A stretch of DNA of 64,000 bases. Origin: Strix aluco. Its lineage: Eukaryota; Chordata; Aves; Strigiformes; Strigidae. The notes beneath the pieces were generated by a model. That model was not told the origin of the DNA and did no database searches. It worked only from the letters and a program-made list of their open reading frames with translations. The DNA lies in assembly GCF_031877795.1 (NCBI RefSeq), contig NC_133955.1:1922001-1986000 (forward strand). The letters are read 5' to 3'. Position numbers and translations under genes: made by a program. Positions 50,556 to 61,839 of the stretch are shown here, one piece after another. How positions within the stretch are numbered: the stretch's first letter is position 1; each line of letters starts with the position of its first letter.

Positions 50556-52200
50556 CTGAAATAATTTTGGTCAGACCAGCCCTCTGGAAGGCTCCAGTCT
50601 AACTCCCTACCCAAAGCAGGATTATCCCCAAAGCAAGATCAGGTTGCTCAGCACCTTGTCCAGGTCAGTTCTGAAACCCATCAAGGATGAGGACCCCGCC
50701 TGGTACCTGTCCCAGGGTTGCACCACTCAAATGGGGAAAAATTTTTGCAGCAGAATTTCCCTTGCTGAAATTTGTGTCCGCAACCTTTTGCCTTTTCGAT
50801 GTGCACCTCTGACACGGCCACACATTAGGTAGTTGCAGACATCAAGATCTCCCCTTTGCCTTCTCTCCTCCAAGCTGAAACCTGGCTCTATCAGCCTCTC
50901 CTCATGTGTCCTGTGCTACAGCCCCCAAATGGACACAGGCAGACCCCAAAATGGACACAGTACTTCAGGTGTGACCACCCAAGTACCAAACAGAGATGAA
51001 CAAACACTTCCCTCCACGTGCTAGCTTCACTTTTACCAATGCAGCACAGTATGTGGTTGACCTTCACTGCAGCAGCAGCATCGCTACAAGTATGTATGGG
51101 AAACTGTGTCAGAAACCTTCCAAAAGCCAGGGGAAACAGCACCTGCAGACCCTCCATCCACACAGCCCATCATCTCACTCTGGAAGGTAATTGGGAAGAT
51201 TTACCTTTAGTAAAGCCACACTGTTCCCAGTTGCCTTCTTGTCCCTTGTGTGCCTTCATGTCCTTGGACATGGTTTCAAGGAGGATCTGCTCCAAAACTT
51301 TCCCAGGGACTGAGGTGAGGCTGATCAGCCTGTCATTTCCTGGATCTTCCTTCTTGTCCTTTCTGAAGATGGGTGTGATACTTGCCTTTTCATGGCAGTC
51401 ATCAGGACCCTTCCGCAGCTGCCAAGAGTTTTCAAAGAGGATGTAGAATGGCCTTGCAATGACATCGGCCAGCTCCATCAGTGCCCTCAGGTACCTCCTG
51501 TCTGTTCTCATAGGATCGTGTATGTCCACTTTCCTTAAATGACCTATAATTTTATCTTCTTCTAATGTACCTCTCTCCCAAACTCTGCCACTAGGCATGG
51601 AGACCAGGGAGGCCATGCTAGTGAAGCCTGGGGCCTTTTCTGTGTCCTTTGTCAACAGGACACCCAACCCATTCAGCAGTGGGCCAATGTTTCCTAATTC
51701 CACCCCCTGCACATCCAAGTAATGTTTCTATGTTCCTTCTGGCCAGCTCAACACTGCTTTCACTTTCTTTTCTTTTTTACTTGAGCTTAGTCACAAGTTG
51801 TCTGTTCATCCATGCTGGCCTTCTGCCATGCTTGCTTCCCTTCCTGCAGATCACCCTGGGCCTTTCTTCTGTTTGGGGAGGTCATCCTTGAAAATTTAGC
51901 GGCTTTCATGGGTGGCTTTGCCTTCTGAAGGCAGCCTCCTTTGCAATCTCACCTAACGCCTTTATGCCAAAATCTGACTTCCTGGAGTCAGAGGTGTTAC
52001 TCTGCTGCTTGCCTTCCTTGCTTCTCTAAAATACACCAAGTCGTGATTCCAGCAGCCAAAGCTGCCGTCAACCATCACATCCCCAAACAGTTCTTCCTTA
52101 TGCATGAATAGCAGATCCACCACCTCCCCTAGATGGCCTGCCCAGCACTTTCATCAAAAATGAAATGACCATTAGACCTCATGATGAGACTCATTCTGCT
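50556..52200 (-). mobile_element. Old CR1-type LINE with endonuclease and reverse-transcriptase relics
   Basis: Read on the minus strand, from right to left: VVDLLFMHKEELFGD near 52100 matches the late endonuclease domain; a DKLV-like stretch near 51800 precedes the connector; KDTEKA near 51650, MELADVIARPFYILFENSW near 51450, and KKEDPGNDRLISLTSVPGKV near 51330 are the conserved reverse-transcriptase entry blocks; VFPLAFGRFLTQF near 51110 is a relic of the FSKAFDT palm motif; then ILCCIGKSEASTWREVFVHL near 51030 is the ORF2 C-terminal part. The segment with the catalytic Y-x-D-D motif is missing between about 51090 and 51050, so an internal deletion removed the active site. It is full of stops and shifts and certainly dead. 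Confidence 0.85.
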
Positions 52201-52646
52201 TTTTTCCCCCTCATCTTCTGGCCTATGAAATCCCTGTCTGAAGTCTCACAAATTCATGGGACTTCTGCTTCAGCTGCAACGGGGCCCTCATTATACTGGC
52301 TAACCATAATACCAGACGACTGAAACTCAGTTGCAGGGGAAGGGGAGCAAAAAGCTCCCCACAACTGCAGGATCTAATTCTTTTCTGTGTGTCCTCCCAT
52401 CTGGGGACAAAGACCTCCTTGGCAGCATGCACCAGACCCCTCCAAGGAGTGCTGGGCAATATGGGGATGTTCTGTGCACTACCTCCACTCTAGTCTTCTT
52501 GTTTAAGCCTTTTAAGTACACTGTCATCCTCTCTTCATTACTTGTCCCATGTAATCACTTGGACTCCTGAGTCCAGCACTCCAGTCCTCCCCACCAGCAA
52601 GGGACATGCAACAGGAAGAGTACAGATTACACACGTGTCATGGTAT
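52201..52646. other. Unassigned sequence between two CR1 copies
   Basis: This may be the 5' continuation of the old CR1 endonuclease region, but I could not align it with confidence. No gene recognised. Confidence 0.4.
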
Positions 52647-53350
52647 TCACAGAATCACAGAACCACAGAATCACAGAATCGTCTAGGTTGGAAAAGACCT
52701 TGAAGATCATCCAGTCCAACCATTAGCCCAACATTGACAGTTCTCAACTCCACCAGATCCCTCAGCGCTATGTCAACCCGACTCTTAAATACCTCCAGGG
52801 ATGGGGACTCCACCACCTCCCTGGGCAGCCCATTCCAACGCCTGACTACCCGTTCTGGAAAGAAATACTTCCTAATATCCAGTCTAAACCTTCCCTGGTG
52901 CAACTTGAGGCCATTACCTCTTGTCCTATCACTTGTTACTTGGTTAAAGAGACTCATCCCCCCTCTCTGCACCCTCCTTTCAGGGAGTTGCAGAGGGCCA
53001 GGAGGTCTCCCCTCAGCCTCCTCTTCTCCAGACTAAACCCCCCCAGTTCCCTCAGCCGCTCCCCATCAGACCTGTGCTCCAGACCCTGCACCAGCTCCGT
53101 TGCCCTTCTCTGGACACGCTCGAGGCATTCAATGGCCTTTTTGGAGTGAGGGGCCCAAAACTGAACCCACTCATCGAGGGGCGGCCTCACCAGTGCCGAG
53201 CACAGGGGTCAGATCCCTTCCCTGTCCCTGCTGGCCACGCTATGGCTGATACAAGCCATGATGCCATTGGCCTTCTTGGCCACCTGGGCACACTGCTGGC
53301 TCATGTTTAGCCAGCTGTCAATCAACCCCCCTAGGTCCCTCTCTGACTGG
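52647..53350 (-). mobile_element. CR1 LINE, 5'-truncated, about 0.7 kb
   Basis: The tail repeats TCACAGAA lie at the left end, then TCGTCTAGGTTGGAAAAGAC. The minus-strand translation gives, right to left, [60 protein letters not shown] and [20 protein letters not shown], the ORF2 C-terminal third. It is close in sequence to the copies at 29386, 53991 and 61011. Confidence 0.95.
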
Positions 53351-53990
53351 TATTCAAGGGAAGAGGTAAGGACTGAAGGTTGTGTATGGAGCTGAAGGTC
53401 TTGATTTGGGTGAAATCCCTCTCTATAAAGATGAAGGCAAGAGAGAGGCAGAGATGTGCTGGGTCTCACGGTCACTTCCTCACAAGCCATCAAGGGCATG
53501 CTCTCCACTCCAGTAGTGCAGGTGTGAGTAGATGTCCCCTAAGGTACAATTGCACGGCCATTGAGAGCAAAGTCAGGTAAAATGCGTTACGAAACAGGAA
53601 CAGGGGTTAAATGTGTGGCAGAAGGTGAAAAGGTGAAAAGAGACTGGCTGCAGTGGCAGCAGCTCCAGCACACAATAGGACAGCCAGCAGCTGGGCTCCT
53701 CCCTGAGTGGCAAGAGCATCATGCAAGCCCTAGGCACAGGAACGGTTTCCAGATCCTGTGCCCACAAGTACTGCTTGGTGCCATTGGGGGACCAGCACAC
53801 CCTCGTGATGTGCAGGCTTTCCAGTGCTGATGCCTGGGAATTGCACCTCGGGGAACAGGGCAGGGACGCAGGACTCCCACGGCACACCCTGCTACGCAGC
53901 AGAACGGACACGCTTCCACAGCCATCCCTGCGCGGATGGTACAGCTTGTGTGCTACCCCTGCTCCCTCCTCAAAACAGTGACACTCGGAC
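53351..53990. other. Spacer between inverted CR1 copies
   Basis: About 640 bp of unique-looking sequence. Short open frames on both strands (up to 112 codons) have no recognisable domain. Confidence 0.5.
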
Positions 53991-54230
53991 GTTTAGACTA
54001 GATATTAGGAAGCATTTCTTTCCAGAAGGGGTTGTTGGGCGTTGGAATGGGCTGCCCAGGGAGGTGGTGGAGTCCCCATCCCTGGAGGGGTTGAAGAGTC
54101 GGGTCGACATAGCGCTGAGGGATCTGGTGGAGTTGGGAACTGTTAATATTGGGTTGATGGTTGGACTGGATGATCTTCAAGGTCTTTTCCAACCTAGACG
54201 ATTCTGTGATTCTGTGATTCTGTGATTCTG
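53991..54230 (+). mobile_element. CR1 LINE, 5'-truncated, 240 bp
   Basis: It starts in the ORF2 C-terminus ([20 protein letters not shown]), runs through [20 protein letters not shown] and ends with TTTTCCAACCTAGACGATTC and four octamer repeats. It is oriented opposite to the copy at 52647 and matches its left 240 bp closely. Confidence 0.95.
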
Positions 54231-54594
54231 TTTCAGATCCAGACTGGATAAAGTGTTGAGTAACATTGCATGGGACACCATGTGACAATACTCAAATATT
54301 GCCCAGCCTGGATGTCTGGTAACCTAAGAGGGACCATTAGCTCCTGCTTGGGTCCTTCAGAAGAAATACCAGGGGTCTTTCCAGCCACTGTCACATACAC
54401 ACACACATGTACGGAGTTTGTACAGTTCTTGCAACACTGATGCTGGGAAGATCCTTTGTAGAGCTGCTACAGCAGACTTGGAGCTACTCCGCCCTCACGT
54501 GGTGTGTGGACATTTCTGCAGTAACACATCTTGTATCTGTCACTATATCGCATCCTTATAACTTATCACTATATCTTCCATATCAATGTCTGTA

Positions 54595-55605
54595 GAAGAT
54601 GCTGTACTCAGTTGCACGTGGGTTCACGGACCATTCTGAAAGTCCCTGACAGATCACATCCAACAAACATCTAAATCACACCCCAGAGACACATACCATT
54701 TTGAAGATGAGCATAAAGATATCATCGGATGCTTTTTAAAGCGTTTCTCAGATCACTCTTGTGACACATTTCTTACAATATTCCTGAAGACGTCCCCGAC
54801 GCTGGAACGTTGATACCCAAAAGTCATTTTAAATTGACTCAAAGACCTCACCTAAGAGAGAGCGCCAAGAAAAATTTGAAAAAAAAATCCAAAGCCCCAG
54901 CCCAGGAACCATTCTGTGACTCCTCTGAAAGCTGGAAAAAATTCTGAACTACAGATCCAGCACACCAGAAACCACAGCCAAAGGCAATTTTGAAAATATA
55001 TAGATCTAAGACCCCACCAAAGCAATTTACCAAATGTCTCAGTAATCCCATCGAAAGGACATTTAGAAGATTCCCATAGGGCATTACTGATGAAACAATT
55101 GTAAAAATCGTCAAGGCAGTTGTGAAGCTGCCCTAGAGTCAAACCATATGGATTTACTGTGAACATCTTGGTGATCTAAAATTTCCCCAAATAACACCAC
55201 ATAGAAGCCATTTTGGAAGTGATCTGTACTGTCAAAGCATAGCCATAAACACCCCATTAAAAGGACCATAAAAAAAAAAAAAAAAAAAAAAAAAACCCAA
55301 CCAAAAAATCCCACAAAGCATCCAGTATTAAAAATCTTTTGTGAGATTTTTGGAAGCATTCTCATGGGGGCCTTTTGAAGGGATTTATACAATGATCCCT
55401 CAATTTTTTATGGTCCTATTTACAATGGCTCCTTTGTGGGGATTTGGGCTTACTCTTGATAGCTCCCTGGCAGTATTTTTGGTCTCTTCAGTGTGTTTTC
55501 ACAATAGCTCCATGATGGAGGTGGGGTATTTTTACAAGAGGCATTTCATAGATTTTTTGAGACAGTTTACATAATGGTTATGTAATGGTGTCTTGGGGGA
55601 GGATC
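54595..55605. repeat. Degenerate tandem array, about 40-60 bp units, orientation switching near 55,330
   Basis: Left of about 55,325 the plus strand shows repeated words of the type CCCCA..AAAGG..CCATTTTG (for example ACCCCAGAGACACATACCAT near 54677, AAGCCCCAGCCCAGGAACCA near 54893, GACCCCACCAAAGCAATTTA near 55011, ATAGAAGCCATTTTGGAAG near 55200). Right of about 55,330 the same kind of unit appears as its reverse complement (TTTACAATGGCTCCTTTGTG near 55420, TTTTCACAATAGCTCCATGA near 55497). AGGACCATAAAAAA at 55262-55275 pairs perfectly with TTTTTTATGGTCCT at 55404-55417. The array also contains an A26 run. Units are poorly conserved; period and ends are estimates by eye. Confidence 0.5.
55270..55295 (+). 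repeat. Poly(A) run of 26
   Basis: A26 inside the degenerate tandem array, close to its point of orientation change. It may be part of the hairpin arm rather than a retroposon tail, since no retroposed body is recognisable. Confidence 0.75.
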
Positions 55606-58600
55606 AGAGATTTGATTTAAACTGTCTGAGTGATGTTGGATTTGCAAGTATTTTCCCTGTTAAGTCTACATTCATCGGACCACAGCCCCCATTTTACACC
55701 ATGAAGAGCAAAGAGGAGACAATCGGAATTACAGGATTTCCACTCCTGACTCCAGTCGCAGGGGAAGGGCTAGAACAGCCATATTGTAGACAGCCGAAGA
55801 TAACACCACCCTGCAGTTCATGGAGGAAAAAATTGAATCTGCTATGAATCTTTCCAGGCTTACAGACTGCAACAATCCCAAACTGATCTTCTGCCATGGT
55901 CCATCAGTGAGCCAGGCCAACCCTGACGCCCTGCCAGCTATCAGTCCCCTACAGAAAAAAATGTCAACAAAGGAAGATGAGTGGGGGTAGTCCTAGAAGA
56001 AAGACAGCCATGATGGGTCAAGTGCAACTCATCCTGGAGATGCACCTGATCATGACCCAGTAAAGCAGCCAAGGCCCTCCATATGATGCATCTTGTTGCT
56101 AAACTGAAACTCTAGCCAGTCTTGCATGGTTGCAATCCTTCTGAGAGGAGAAGTGTCCCTGCCATGAGCCTTGCCCAGAATTGTTGATTCTCTGACCAGA
56201 GAAGGCAAAGCTCTGAGATGACAGTGTGGGGATCTCTGCTCAGCCAGGGCACATGCATCTTCTGAGTCCTTCTCTGGCCTGCAGACAGTGACCATCACCT
56301 CCAACAGCATATCTGCCCTAGACTGAGTCATGTTTCCTTGCCCTCTGCCCTCCCTGTTCATGCTATTAATGCCCACACACACACGACAATTCCTCCCACA
56401 CATGAGCATGTCCTGATGGATGACTGAAAAGTTCAGATCATGGAAATCATCCTAGCCTTGGCAGAGGCCTTCTGTCTGGCTAGGAGGACTCCTGTTTGAC
56501 TCCCAGGACTAAAGTACTAATTATTTTTAAGACCCATGCCTGAGGTTCTTCCTTACCCCCTCTGTCTTGGCTCTACATTTATGAAATCCTACCAGAAGCT
56601 CGTTGAAAGTCTCCCTTCCACAGATTTCACATAGCAGTCATGAAAAGACATGCTGCCCCAGAAGGACAGTTGCAGTCTTGTCACTAACCTTTCTGAGTTG
56701 TTTTATTGCTATTTGTATTTACATTGCACTCAGGTGTATCCAGCCTGGCCAATATCCAGGGAAGTGAACTTCTGCTGCTGTCCTGATGTGTTACCAGCCA
56801 GATGGCTCCCAGCTCTCTTCACAGCTCCCCAAGACTCTTCCAGACATGAGAAACAGTGACAAAACTGCTTCCCTGCAAAAAAAGAAAAGCAGAGGGGGGT
56901 TGTCATGGTTTTTTTTTTTTCACAGACTTTTGTAGAGGGATATTGAATCAGAGATTCATAAAAGGAAGAGTGGAAGGTATTGCGGAATATTTTGGGAAAG
57001 CTATGGGTGAACATGGACCATAATAGTGTCAGTCACAACCCTGCTACCTCTTGAGGATGGAGCCCAGCCTGGTTTCCTTTTCCACCACTCCTCTGACAGC
57101 AAGTGTGAGTTTCTCACCCAGGGATCCAGTTGGTCTGCTCTACAGTAAAGCCAGATTGTAAATCAACATGTAAGAAGTGGAGGATCAAAGAGTCTGGGTT
57201 CTTCCACAGTCACAGCCACAATAATCTTGCCCATCCCAAACTGGTAAACCACTGCTGAAGAAGAATCCGGAGCGGCCTGCTTCTGCTCCAGACTTGAAGG
57301 AGAGCTCGAGTGCCCAAACAGTGGCCTGTTTTTCCAGGAATGTCAGTTTCTCTGATATAAGAAATCACCTCTTCCTGCAAACCTTGGCTTGTTTTTAACT
57401 GAAGATCCATCAGGCAGCTGGACTGGAAAAAAATAATTTCTTGTCTTGTAACAAGAGCTGAAACGCAGTAACTGATTTTTCTCCTAGAAACTGCAGCACA
57501 AGGGTTGAAAGCAGACTGGCGGGTGCTCAGATGAGCAATGCTAGCTGAAGCCAACAGGCACTTTGAGAGCTGTAGCCTTTGAGTGCCTCTAGCTGGGAGC
57601 AGATTATCCTCTAGAGGATGTTCCCAAATCTGGTGGGGCTTTTGTCAGTTTTGACCTAAGTGACTCACAGTCAACCCAGTTCCAACCTTTCTTCCTCTGC
57701 CTTCCCCAAACCATTCCTTCTCCCATAACAACGAAACACTTCTGTGTGCCCAGCAAGCATGACAGATGTGTCCGTACCAGAGGTATGAGAGTCCAGAAAA
57801 AAATGGAAGCTCTTAAGAACAAAAATGCTGAATTTTGGGGTTTGTTTTGTTTTTTGAAAATCTGGTATGCAAAACTGGAGAGGGTGTGGGGAATCAAAAG
57901 AATGTTTAACATAAAATATTTTCTCTGAGAATAAACAATGAAAGACATCAGCCTAATGTCTAACAGTACATTAGCTCTGATGCATTTTACACCTCCAAAA
58001 GACTTTTTATAACTTAAGAAGTATTTCAAATAAGATCAGTTTGTTCATAAATCAAAATTGGTTTGTAATGCTTTTGCCTGTACTTAGGCTAAAGCTCTTA
58101 AGTGGTCTGTCCTGGACACACCTATTTTGTCTCTCCAGAGTTCTTGCACATCTTTACTCCTCTGACACCACAGACTAGTGCCTGCGACTCACTCCAGCAC
58201 TGTGAGCTCTTGGGGTATATGAGGGCAGACAAGGCTGGCATGGCTCTGTCCTGTCTTTGATGCCCTCTCAGCTCTTCCAAAATCCATTTATCTGTTCCTG
58301 AAATCCTTGTGCCTCCCTGTGATAGAGTTATGCTTGTCTCAGCCACATCAGTCATTTTCCCAAAACACACAGACAATTGTGGAAGTATTGCATTTCTCAG
58401 ATTACTCTGATAGTCAATGACAGCTCCGAAAACTTTTATCATGTACATGACAGTAACGAAGGGACAGGAGAGATTTCAACCATGATCCACAAGAAATAGT
58501 AAATGCAAAGTGTCTCAGGCTCGGAATTTGGGCTCTGCACTGTTGGCCCCAAGTGAAATGGCCTGACTTGCCTTTCTAAGGAGAAAGACTGAGTTCATTT

Positions 58601-59400
58601 GAGAGAAGAAGGGCTGGAGTACAGCCTGAGATGTTGGGCTTCATGGGGATCTCGTCTCAGTGTACTTAGTGACCGGGAGACATAGTCCCTGTATGTTAAG
58701 CCTGGGACAAACCAGATCTGGTTTGCAGCATGAGTGGCAGTGTAACAGCAACTTTCCCAGCACGGCTTGTCCAGCTGATACTTAGCTAGGACGTAATGCA
58801 GCTCTGCTGAGAAAAACCAGTGCATCTGCTGGGTAACTGATCCCTGATACCCTGGCACAGGGATGGGAGAACACTCAGTCACCACGAGCGCTGTGTTTTG
58901 GTCTGGCCATTCTGCCGGGTAGTCCTGGGGGCACGAGGAGTCAGGCCCTGGCTGGCCCGAAGAGGTCTGCTGCACATGAGATTCAGTACCATCTACCCCA
59001 AAAGTCATGCCACAAAGACCACCAACACTACTTCAGCGTCAGGCCCCAGCCCACCACATCCAACTGCCTCTTCAAATACGCCACAACACAGGTTGCTCCT
59101 CCACCTCCTGGGCTGGCGCTGTCCCAGCAGCAGGAGGTCTCTAAGTCTGAGCCAGCCTGAGGGAGCAACCCCAAAGGAAGCCTTCAGATAAGGTTCTCCC
59201 AAGTTTCTCCCTTGTACCATACTGGCTGGGACTTTTTTATGCAATCCCAGAGGACACTCCAAGGATAGGAGAACAAGACCCATCAAGTCAAGCCAAGGAA
59301 TTTAGCTCTGTGGACATTAACACAGACTCAAAGCACAACTTAGATTGGAGGTCTAGAGACCTCTGGAGGTCTCACTCAAAGCAGAGGCAACACCAACATT
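55606..59400. other. Intergenic sequence, no gene recognised
   Basis: The longest frames are on the minus strand: 141 codons at 57604-58029 (rich in aromatic and basic residues, in AT-rich DNA) and 137 codons at 58595-59008. Neither has a recognisable domain. No transposon is recognised in this interval. Confidence 0.55.
58595..59008 (-). other. Minus-strand open frame of 137 codons, unrecognised
   Basis: ATG at 59008 to a stop at 58595. The translation is of balanced composition with several Cys, Trp and Tyr (QLDKPCWESCC, IWFVPGLTYRDYVSR) and no repeats, which is less like a random frame than most here. I see no signal peptide, domain or splice partner and no family comes to mind. Most likely chance; it is recorded because it is the least random-looking unassigned frame in the intergenic interval. 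Confidence 0.12.
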
Positions 59401-59515
59401 AAATTAGGTTGCTCAGGGCCTTGTCCAGGTACATTCTGGGTGTCTTTGAGCACACAGTGCATTCTTACAGCCTGTTCTAGAGAGCATCACCATCATGTGA
59501 CAGAACCACGTTCTC
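59401..59515 (-). mobile_element. Probable old CR1 fragment
   Basis: GGTTGCTCAGGGCCTTGTCC followed by AGGTACATTCTGGGTGTCTT resembles the older CR1 3' region (rc of the ORF2 end), also seen near 50626 in the old copy. Short and diverged. Confidence 0.5.
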
Positions 59516-59740
59516 ACACACAGGGATGACATGTTCATTTTCCAAGCCTCTGCTCTACAAATATTAGCTTATGCTGAAACACTGTTACTGTGCTAAGTTT
59601 ATTTGTATATTTCTGATCCCTATGATGTGTACCTTGCTCTTCTTTACACATTTACAGAGTTGATGGTTTTTATTTTCTCTATTTTAATTCCTTTTTCCTG
59701 TTTTAAAATACTTATTGAAAAGCAAAAAATAGATGGATGC

Positions 59741-59863
59741 ATAATATATAATATATAAATATATAACATATAATAATATATAATACTATAATAAAGATAA
59801 TATAAAAAATATGATCAAATATAATATAACAAAATATAATATTATGGAACATATATATAATGT
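59741..59863. repeat. AT-rich microsatellite-like block
   Basis: About 120 bases almost entirely A and T, with repeated ATAATATATA and TATAATATAA words. It is a degenerate AT microsatellite and probable easily unwound DNA. No gene nearby. Confidence 0.85.
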
Positions 59864-61010
59864 GGAGAGCAACTCAATATATCTGTCAACATTCAAAAAC
59901 TAAGAATGTGAACCTATTTCATAAACATACAGTATAAAACTACTTTTTGTGTGGTATTTTTCATCCTTTGCGATATAAAGTTTAATTTCAATATGCAATT
60001 TTTACTGTGACTACCTTAGTTTTCCCCAGATGTAAAAGAACGTCTTGAAAAAAATAGTCATGGTCTTAAACGGGTCTTCAACATTGTCAAGAGATTTCAT
60101 AAATAACCTTGGAAAATCAAGACGAGGTGGATGCAGAGACTGATTTGATGTGTCTGTTGGGAAATGAGGAGCACGTAGCATGAAGGTAAGCACTGTGCAG
60201 GCATATGCTGACTTTTTATCTCCATTAGCCCAGGCTGCATCTCTCATGGACTGACAGTCTGTTCTGACACTCTGCTCAAACATCCCTCTTGATTTTAAGC
60301 TCCAAGAGCACTGTATGATGATACAGTCTGACATAGCGTTTCACTGACTGGTACCTGCCTCCAGCACGATAATTTCTGCTTGAACTGGATCTAGAGAAAG
60401 AGATGCTGCATACTGATTTAAACATCCTACATGGCAGAACATCTGCCAGCTCTGAAGGTAGTGGTTAACTGCCCTCCTGGCTAAACACTGATTTCTCACC
60501 TCCAGCTGCTGGATCTTGCCAATCCTTTGCTTGCTGGATTAGTACGACTTAAGGTCTAACAAATCCTTCAATCTCTTGTTTCACACGCAGCCTCAAACTG
60601 ATCCTACCTCTCTTGAGGAGGAAGTTTATGATTAATGATCAGCCAGGATAGTATCTTAACCTCCGTGTACAGATTTCTTAACTCAGAATTTGTTCTACTT
60701 TTGAGTATTTATCTCAGCTCACTAACAACGACTCTGTACCAACTATCTGACTATATGTATAGCTTCAAGTTTTAAAATTAATCTCCAGGCGCTCGGCAGC
60801 ATGGAAATGAGCTTGAGGGCAGGGGGAGAGCGGAGGCGGCAGCCACCATGAGCTCAGGGTTGTCAGCTGGAGGCGATCTGCCGGAGATGTTGAGTTGTGT
60901 GTGTGTGGGAAGAGCTCAAAAATAGTGCTCGTTTAAAAATCCTAGGATTTTAAAGAAGTCTTCTGGGGCCTCACTCTTTGTTTGGCTCCAGCAGCCCTGT
61001 CAGGGCCAAT
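59864..61010. other. Intergenic sequence upstream of the KLHL12 region
   Basis: AT-rich at first, then moderate in GC after about 60780. The best frame (107 codons, minus strand, 60011-60334) shows no recognisable domain. No gene recognised. Confidence 0.55.
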
Positions 61011-61442
61011 TCACAGAATCACAGAATCACAGAATCACCTCGGTTGGAAAGGACCTTGAAGATCATCTAGTCCAACCGTTAACCCAGCACTGACAGATCC
61101 CAACTACACCAGATCCCTCAGCGCTGGGTCAACCCGACTCTTCAACCCCTCCAGGGATGGGGACTCCCCCCCTGCCCTGGGCAGCCCATTCCAACGCCCA
61201 ACAACCCCTTCTGCAAAGAAATCCTTCCTAAGAGCAGGTCTGACCCTGCCCTGGCGCAGCTTGAGGCCATTCCCTCTTGGCCTGGCGCTGGGTCCTTGGG
61301 CCAAGAGACTCCTCCCCCCTCTCTGCACCCTCCTTTCAGGGAGTTGCAGAGGGCCATGAGGTCTCCCCTCAGCCTCCTCTTCTCCAGACCAAACCCCCCC
61401 AGTTCCCTCAGCCGCTCCCCATCAGACCTGTGCTCCAGACCC
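61011..61442 (-). mobile_element. CR1 LINE, 5'-truncated, 430 bp, just before the KLHL12 CpG island
   Basis: The left end is the octamer tail, then CTCGGTTGGAAAGGACCTTG. The minus-strand translation contains [20 protein letters not shown] and [20 protein letters not shown]. Very similar to the copy at 29386. Its 5' truncation point lies about 120 bp from where the CpG-rich DNA starts. Confidence 0.95.
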
Positions 61443-61766
61443 TAAATTCCAGGGTGTTCACCCTCGAGGACTGACAAGATGGGAAGGCAGAGAGTGACCC
61501 GTGGCCGGCACTGTGTGAGGGATCTGCCCGCGCCCCCGGGCCCAGCCCCTGGGGTCCATTAGAAATTCCCTCGAACCTCCCCAGACCTCACAAGCCCGAG
61601 CCGCTCCTGCCGCTGCGGGCCCGGGCACCCGCCCCGCCGGGCTCAGACTCGGCACCGCCTCCTCCCGCTTCTCCGCGGGAGCGCCCAGCCGCGGCCGAGG
61701 CGGCGGAGGCCGGCGCTGCCCCGGGGCGGGGGGGGCCTGGCCGGGCCGGGGCGGCGGCAGGAGCCC

Positions 61767-61779
61767 GTTGCCCGGCAAC
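61767..61779. promoter_or_regulatory. Perfect palindromic X-box (RFX-type site)
   Basis: GTTGCCCGGCAAC: two GTTGCC/GGCAAC half sites separated by one base. RFX-family factors bind GTNRCC..RGYAAC with 0-3 bases between halves. It sits 119 bases before the inferred 5' UTR donor of KLHL12. That it is bound is inference. Confidence 0.6.
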
Positions 61780-61839
61780 CGCGAGGCACCCAGGGGCGGG
61801 GCAGCGCGGCGCCGTGACGCCATCAGAACGCGCCGCGCG

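Noticed and set aside
53998..54288. Candidate coding frames in the 52.6-54.3 kb region
   Set aside because: They are fragments of CR1 ORF2 or its antisense.
59741..59863. AT-rich block as a possible replication origin or matrix-attachment site
   Set aside because: The sequence is only a degenerate AT microsatellite; nothing else supports such a role.
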